A stretch of DNA of 64,000 bases from positions 496,001-560,000 of the forward strand of contig NZ_JACHXS010000002.1 in assembly GCF_014192225.1 (NCBI RefSeq), given 5' to 3'. This DNA is from Pseudoduganella umbonata. GTDB lineage: Bacteria > Pseudomonadota > Gammaproteobacteria > Burkholderiales > Burkholderiaceae_D. The first letter of the stretch is position 1. Each line of letters starts with the position of its first letter. The position numbers and the translations under genes are program-made. The notes under the pieces were generated by a model. That model did no database searches and was not told where the DNA came from. It worked only from the letters and a program-made list of their open reading frames with translations. Positions 60,378 to 64,000 of this stretch are shown in pieces.

Positions 60378-60743
60378 ATGGCCATCCACAGAATCCTGAT
60401 CGTCGACGATTCCCCCACCGAACGCTATTACCTGACCGATATCCTGGCCCGCAACGGCTATGCGGTCACCACCGCCGGGAGTGGCGAAGAAGCGCTGGTC
60501 CGCATTCGCGTCGACAAGCCGGAACTGATCCTGATGGACGTGGTGATGCCGGGCGCGAACGGCTTCCAGGTCACGCGCTCGATCGCCCGCGATCCCGAGC
60601 TGCAGCATGTGCCGGTGATCATCTGCTCGTCGAAGAACCAGGAAACGGACCGCATCTGGGGCCTGCGCCAGGGGGCCAAGGATTATCTCGTCAAGCCGGT
60701 CAGCGCCGCCGAGCTGCTGTCCAAGATCGAAGCGCTGGGCTGA
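60378..60743 (+). CDS. pilH: PilH-type single-domain response regulator
   Basis: A 121-residue CheY-like receiver: RILIVDDSPTERYYLTDILA, LILMDVVMPGANGFQVTRSI with the phospho-Asp, VIICSSKNQETDRIWGLRQG and DYLVKPVSAAELLSKIEALG. PilH acts opposite PilG and is thought to be a phosphate sink or retraction-side regulator. The stop overlaps the ATG of the CheW-like gene by one base (TGATG), which favours re-initiation. Confidence 0.93.
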   Translation: MAIHRILIVDDSPTERYYLTDILARNGYAVTTAGSGEEALVRIRVDKPELILMDVVMPGANGFQVTRSIARDPELQHVPVIICSSKNQETDRIWGLRQGAKDYLVKPVSAAELLSKIEALG

Positions 60744-61375
60744 TGGGGGACGCGGCCACCGATTCCGGCGAGCGCCGCAGCCGGCTGCGGCAGTACCAGG
60801 TGCAACTGCTGGAGCGGATGCAGGCGGCGCAGGGCGCCGATACGACGGCCGCGCGCGAGCTGGGTGCACTGATCGGTGCACGCCACTGCCTGCTGGACCT
60901 GACGCAGCTGGGCGAAATCGTGCCGTACCAGCCGGCGGCCGCGGTGCCGCTGACGCAGCCGTGGTACCTGGGCCTGGCCAATGTGCGCGGCAACCTGCTT
61001 GGCGTGATCGACCTGGCCGCCTATATCGGCGACGGCTTCGGCGAAGGACCGGGACACGCCACCGAAGACGGGGCGGGCGCGCATGCGGTCCATGCGCCGC
61101 CCGCCGGCCCGGAAACCCGCCTGCTGACGTTTGCCGCCGGCATGGGGCTGCCCTGCGCGCTGCTGGCAAACCGCGTGCTGGGCCTGCGCCGGCTGGCCGA
61201 CATGCGGCCCGATGGCAGCGACGCGGCGGCGCCCGGCTGGTGCGCCGGGCGGTACATCGACGATGGGGGCCAGCCATGGACCCGGCTCGACCTGGCCGGA
61301 CTGGCGCGCGAGCCGCGCTTCCTGCAGGTCGGCCTGCAGGCAAGCCAGCCAGCGGGCCTGGCCGAGGCCCGATAG
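60743..61375 (+). CDS. pilI: PilI, CheW-like adaptor
   Basis: A 210-residue adaptor that links the receptor PilJ to the kinase ChpA. The CheW fold is visible in [40 protein letters not shown] (the NVRG motif typical of CheW), and [20 protein letters not shown]. The N-terminal part ([20 protein letters not shown]) is helical and fits the longer PilI type. It starts inside the pilH stop; pilJ follows after 19 bp. Confidence 0.9.
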   Translation: MGDAATDSGERRSRLRQYQVQLLERMQAAQGADTTAARELGALIGARHCLLDLTQLGEIVPYQPAAAVPLTQPWYLGLANVRGNLLGVIDLAAYIGDGFGEGPGHATEDGAGAHAVHAPPAGPETRLLTFAAGMGLPCALLANRVLGLRRLADMRPDGSDAAAPGWCAGRYIDDGGQPWTRLDLAGLAREPRFLQVGLQASQPAGLAEAR

Positions 61376-61394
61376 GCGAGAGAAAGAAGAAGCG

Positions 61395-63746
61395 ATGCGA
61401 TTCAAGTTTTCACGGGCCGGCACGCAGGAACCGTCCGGCTTCCCTCCCGATTCCCGCCTTGCCGACGGCGATTCCCGCCTAGCCGACGGCGATTCCCGCT
61501 TTACCGACGGCGACTCGCGCTTTACCGACGGCGATTCCCGGTTCGCCGACGATGCCACCGGGACCGACCGGCCGCTGCGCCTGCGCGATGCGCTGCGCCG
61601 CGGCGGCACCGGGGGCGCGGTGGCACCCGCACCGGCACGGCTGCCGCTGATCGGCCACCTGCCGGCGCAGCGGCAGCTCAGTTTTCTCGTCACCACGCTG
61701 GCCGTCGTGCTGGCCTTGTCCGCCGCCCTGGTCGCGCTGAATGCCCGGCACAGCGCGGCCGATGCCGCGGCCACGCAGGTGGCCGGCGATGCGCTGATGC
61801 ACTCGCAGCGCATCGGCAAGGCCGCGCCGAACGCCTTGCAAGGCAACGAAGACGCGTTCCGCCAGCTCGCCGAAAGCCGGCGCGAACTGGACGGCGACCT
61901 GGCGCTGCTGGGTGGCGGCGGCAGTTACCGGGGCCGCAGCGTCGCGGCGGCCCCGGCCTCATTGCAGCCAGCCGTCGAGGACGTCCGTTCGAAATGGGCC
62001 GCCACCGCGAAAGCGGCCGATACGCTGCTGGGGCACCGGGATGACCTGGCCGGCGTCGACAAGTCGCTGCGCGCACTGGAGGCGCTGGCCCCGCAACTGC
62101 TGGCGCAAGCCGAGGCGATCGCGGCGCTGCGGCTGCAGCGCGGTGCCGGCGCGCGCGAGATCGCCGCACTGGGCCGGCTGACGATGCTGACGCAGCGGAT
62201 GAGCCTTGGCACCGCCGGGTTCACGGCGGCCGGCGGCATCCGTTCGGAAACGGCATTCCAGCTGGGGCGCGACATCACGGCGTTCCGCGCCATCGTGGAT
62301 GCTTTGCTGGATGGCGGCAACGCCGGCGGCGAGGGTGCCGGCATTGCCGCCGTGCGCGAGCCGGACGTGCGCGAACGCCTTGCCGTGTTGCGGGCGGGCT
62401 TCGAGCAATACCAGGCCGGCGCCGGCGCGATCCTTGGCCGGCTCGACCGGCTGCTGGCCGCGCGCAATGCCGAACGGCTGATTTTCGGCCAGAACGAGAA
62501 CCTGCGCGAAAGCCTCGTGCGCCTGCTGGACGGCTACCGTACCGCGCAGGAAACCCTCAACTGGACGTTCTGGCTGATGGTCGCGGGCGGCATGCTGACG
62601 TTGCTGACGGGCGCCGCGATCGGCCGCGTGCTGCTGCAGGATTCCTACGACCGCACGCGCGGCGCCGAGCGCCGGCGCCAGCGTGCCGAGGAACAGCGGC
62701 TGCAGGCGCAGCGCCAGGAAGAGGAAGCCAGGGCCGCCAACGCGCAAAACCAGGCCGCGATCCTGCGGCTGATGAACGAGCTGCAGGAAGTGGCCGATGG
62801 CGACCTGACCGTGCAGGCCACCGTGTCCGAAGACATCACGGGCGCGATCGCCGATTCCGTCAACTACACGGTCGAGGAATTGCGCGGCCTGGTGGGGCGC
62901 GTGACGGCGACGGCCGGGCAGGTGGCCGCCGCATCCGGCCAGGCACAGGATATTTCCACCGCACTGCTGTCCGCTTCGCAGCAGCAGGCGCGCGAGATCC
63001 GCGATACCAGCGCGACCGTGCTGCGCATGGCGGCCGAGATCACGGACGTATCGAAGTCGGCGGCCGAGTCGGCGGACGTGGCGCGCCGCTCGGTGGCCGC
63101 GGCGCGCCAGGGGGCCGCGGCGGTGCAAGACGCGATCGCCGGCATGCACGGGATCCGCGAGCAGATCCAGGAAACCAGCAAGCGCATCAAGCGGCTGGGC
63201 GAATCGTCGCAGCAGATCGGTGAAATCACCGAACTGATTTCCGACATCACCGGGCAGACCAACGTGCTGGCACTGAACGCGGCGATCCAGGCGGTGTCCG
63301 CCGGCGAGGCGGGACGCGGCTTTTCCGTGGTGGCCGAGGAGGTGCAGCGGCTGGCGGAACGGTCGGCCGACAGCGCCAAGCAGATCGGCGCGCTGGTGCG
63401 CACCATCCAGGCCGACACGCACGATGCGGTGGCGGCGATGGAACGGTCGACCCATGGCGTGGTCGAAGGCGCGCGGCTGTCCGATGCGGCCGGCGCCGCG
63501 CTGGAAGACATCGAGCGCGTATCGAACCAGCTGGCCGAGCTGATCGAAGGCATGTCGCACGCCACCGGCACGCAGGCGGCTTCGGCCAGCGGCGTGGCGC
63601 GGCACATCGGCCACATCCTGCAGGCCACGGAACAGGCGCAGGCGGGCACGCAGCAGACCGCGCAATCGGTGCGCGAGCTGTCGGTGCTGGCCCAGCAGCT
63701 GAAGGATTCCGTGTCGCGCTTCCGCATCGGCAACCCAACAACCTGA
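61395..63746 (+). CDS. pilJ: PilJ, methyl-accepting chemoreceptor of twitching motility
   Basis: A 783-residue receptor. A cytoplasmic head of about 92 residues includes a tandem heptapeptide tract (DSRLADG twice, DSRFTDG twice, then DSRFADD; residues 19-53) not expected in PilJ. TM1 [20 protein letters not shown] is at about 94, a periplasmic sensor (PilJ-type, [15 protein letters not shown]) runs from about 120 to 388, TM2 is [20 protein letters not shown], followed by HAMP and a signalling hairpin with the tip [20 protein letters not shown] and [20 protein letters not shown]. It detects surface contact or pilus tension via the pilus. The start ATG at 61395 was set by spacing from pilI and the ribosome site AAGAAGAAG. 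Confidence 0.92.
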   Translation: MRFKFSRAGTQEPSGFPPDSRLADGDSRLADGDSRFTDGDSRFTDGDSRFADDATGTDRPLRLRDALRRGGTGGAVAPAPARLPLIGHLPAQRQLSFLVTTLAVVLALSAALVALNARHSAADAAATQVAGDALMHSQRIGKAAPNALQGNEDAFRQLAESRRELDGDLALLGGGGSYRGRSVAAAPASLQPAVEDVRSKWAATAKAADTLLGHRDDLAGVDKSLRALEALAPQLLAQAEAIAALRLQRGAGAREIAALGRLTMLTQRMSLGTAGFTAAGGIRSETAFQLGRDITAFRAIVDALLDGGNAGGEGAGIAAVREPDVRERLAVLRAGFEQYQAGAGAILGRLDRLLAARNAERLIFGQNENLRESLVRLLDGYRTAQETLNWTFWLMVAGGMLTLLTGAAIGRVLLQDSYDRTRGAERRRQRAEEQRLQAQRQEEEARAANAQNQAAILRLMNELQEVADGDLTVQATVSEDITGAIADSVNYTVEELRGLVGRVTATAGQVAAASGQAQDISTALLSASQQQAREIRDTSATVLRMAAEITDVSKSAAESADVARRSVAAARQGAAAVQDAIAGMHGIREQIQETSKRIKRLGESSQQIGEITELISDITGQTNVLALNAAIQAVSAGEAGRGFSVVAEEVQRLAERSADSAKQIGALVRTIQADTHDAVAAMERSTHGVVEGARLSDAAGAALEDIERVSNQLAELIEGMSHATGTQAASASGVARHIGHILQATEQAQAGTQQTAQSVRELSVLAQQLKDSVSRFRIGNPTT

Positions 63747-63761
63747 ACAAGCAGCGAGACC

Positions 63762-64000
63762 ATGAGCGAGACCGATTACCCGACCAATTCCTTTGATCCC
63801 GGCCCGCTGTCGTGGGTAATGGGCGAGGTCCGCGAGGCGCTGGGCCGTTCGCGCACGGCATTGTTCGAGGCCGGCGGCCTGGAACCGGAAGACCAGGCCA
63901 CGGCGCTGCGGCTGGCCAAGTCGCACCTGCACCAGGCGCACGGTGCGCTGCAGATGGTGGATGTGGAGGGCGTGGAGGCCATCACGCGGCTGGCCGAGGA
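63762..64000 (+). CDS. chpA: ChpA/PilL hybrid histidine kinase, N-terminal fragment
   Basis: The frame starts with ATG 63762 (MSETDYPTNSFDPGPLSWVM) and stays open to the window end, 79 codons visible. SWVMGEVREALGRSRTALFE and LRLAKSHLHQAHGALQMVDV match the N-terminal region of ChpA, which in the full protein precedes several Hpt domains, a CheA-type kinase and a receiver. The position after pilJ, 15 bp away, makes this the expected kinase of the Pil-Chp system. The symbol is by homology only. Confidence 0.85.
   Translation, partial: MSETDYPTNSFDPGPLSWVMGEVREALGRSRTALFEAGGLEPEDQATALRLAKSHLHQAHGALQMVDVEGVEAITRLAE

Overview
The window is chromosomal DNA of a high-GC (roughly two-thirds G+C by eye) betaproteobacterium. 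Gene content and order point to Oxalobacteraceae of the Massilia/Telluria/Pseudoduganella type: adjacent pilS-pilR and ypjD, aroQ-accB-accC-prmA, thiD-hemL-rubredoxin followed by pilG-pilH-pilI-pilJ-chpA, tandem small cytochromes c, and Lys/Ala-rich histone-like proteins. The placement is inferred from protein flavour and synteny; no database search was run.

Layout. 0-4 kb: the end of the kdp potassium operon (kdpC, kdpD, kdpE), then a TorF-type porin. 4.7-8 kb: two possible tiny genes and a moxR-acetyltransferase-VWA operon on the minus strand. 8-13 kb: two cytochromes c, a DUF1841 protein, rppH, proS, a lytic transglycosylase. 13-20 kb: SWIB-domain protein, ffh, a frameshifted DUF898 gene coupled to an M48 protease, and a beta-propeller-like lipoprotein. 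20-27 kb: a nitrate/sulfonate/taurine-type ABC importer, ypjD, a PP0621-like gene, and pilS-pilR. 27-32 kb: nrdA-nrdB with a rich upstream control region. 32-38.7 kb: an accessory stretch with two small membrane proteins, a GIY-YIG nuclease gene flanked by two copies of the 3' end of a GH43 gene, a nucleotidyltransferase, and a gene-poor kilobase with tandem repeats and hairpins. 38.7-50 kb: histone H1-like protein, YggT, a PfkB kinase, a zinc-ribbon membrane protein, prmA, accC, accB, aroQ, tlpA and mpl. 50-57 kb: ubiC, an RNB exoribonuclease, TonB-like protein, aroE, mtgA, corA. 57-64 kb: hemL, thiD, rubredoxin, and the twitching-motility chemosensory cluster pilG-pilH-pilI-pilJ-chpA, cut by the window end.

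Most genes are housekeeping and sit in short, often 4-bp-overlapping operons. The unusual material lies between and inside them. A dispersed family of short palindromic repeats (cores such as GGTGTCCGACACC, GGTGACAGACACC, GGGGTCTGTCCCC, GGGACGGACCC) occurs in eight clusters. Several begin just after stop codons and one is built in frame into kdpD. Two different 12-bp tandem arrays occur, one in the leader of nrdA beside a textbook pair of NrdR boxes, the other in a promoter-to-terminator unit upstream of the histone-like gene. No tRNA, rRNA, CRISPR array, phage or complete insertion sequence was seen.
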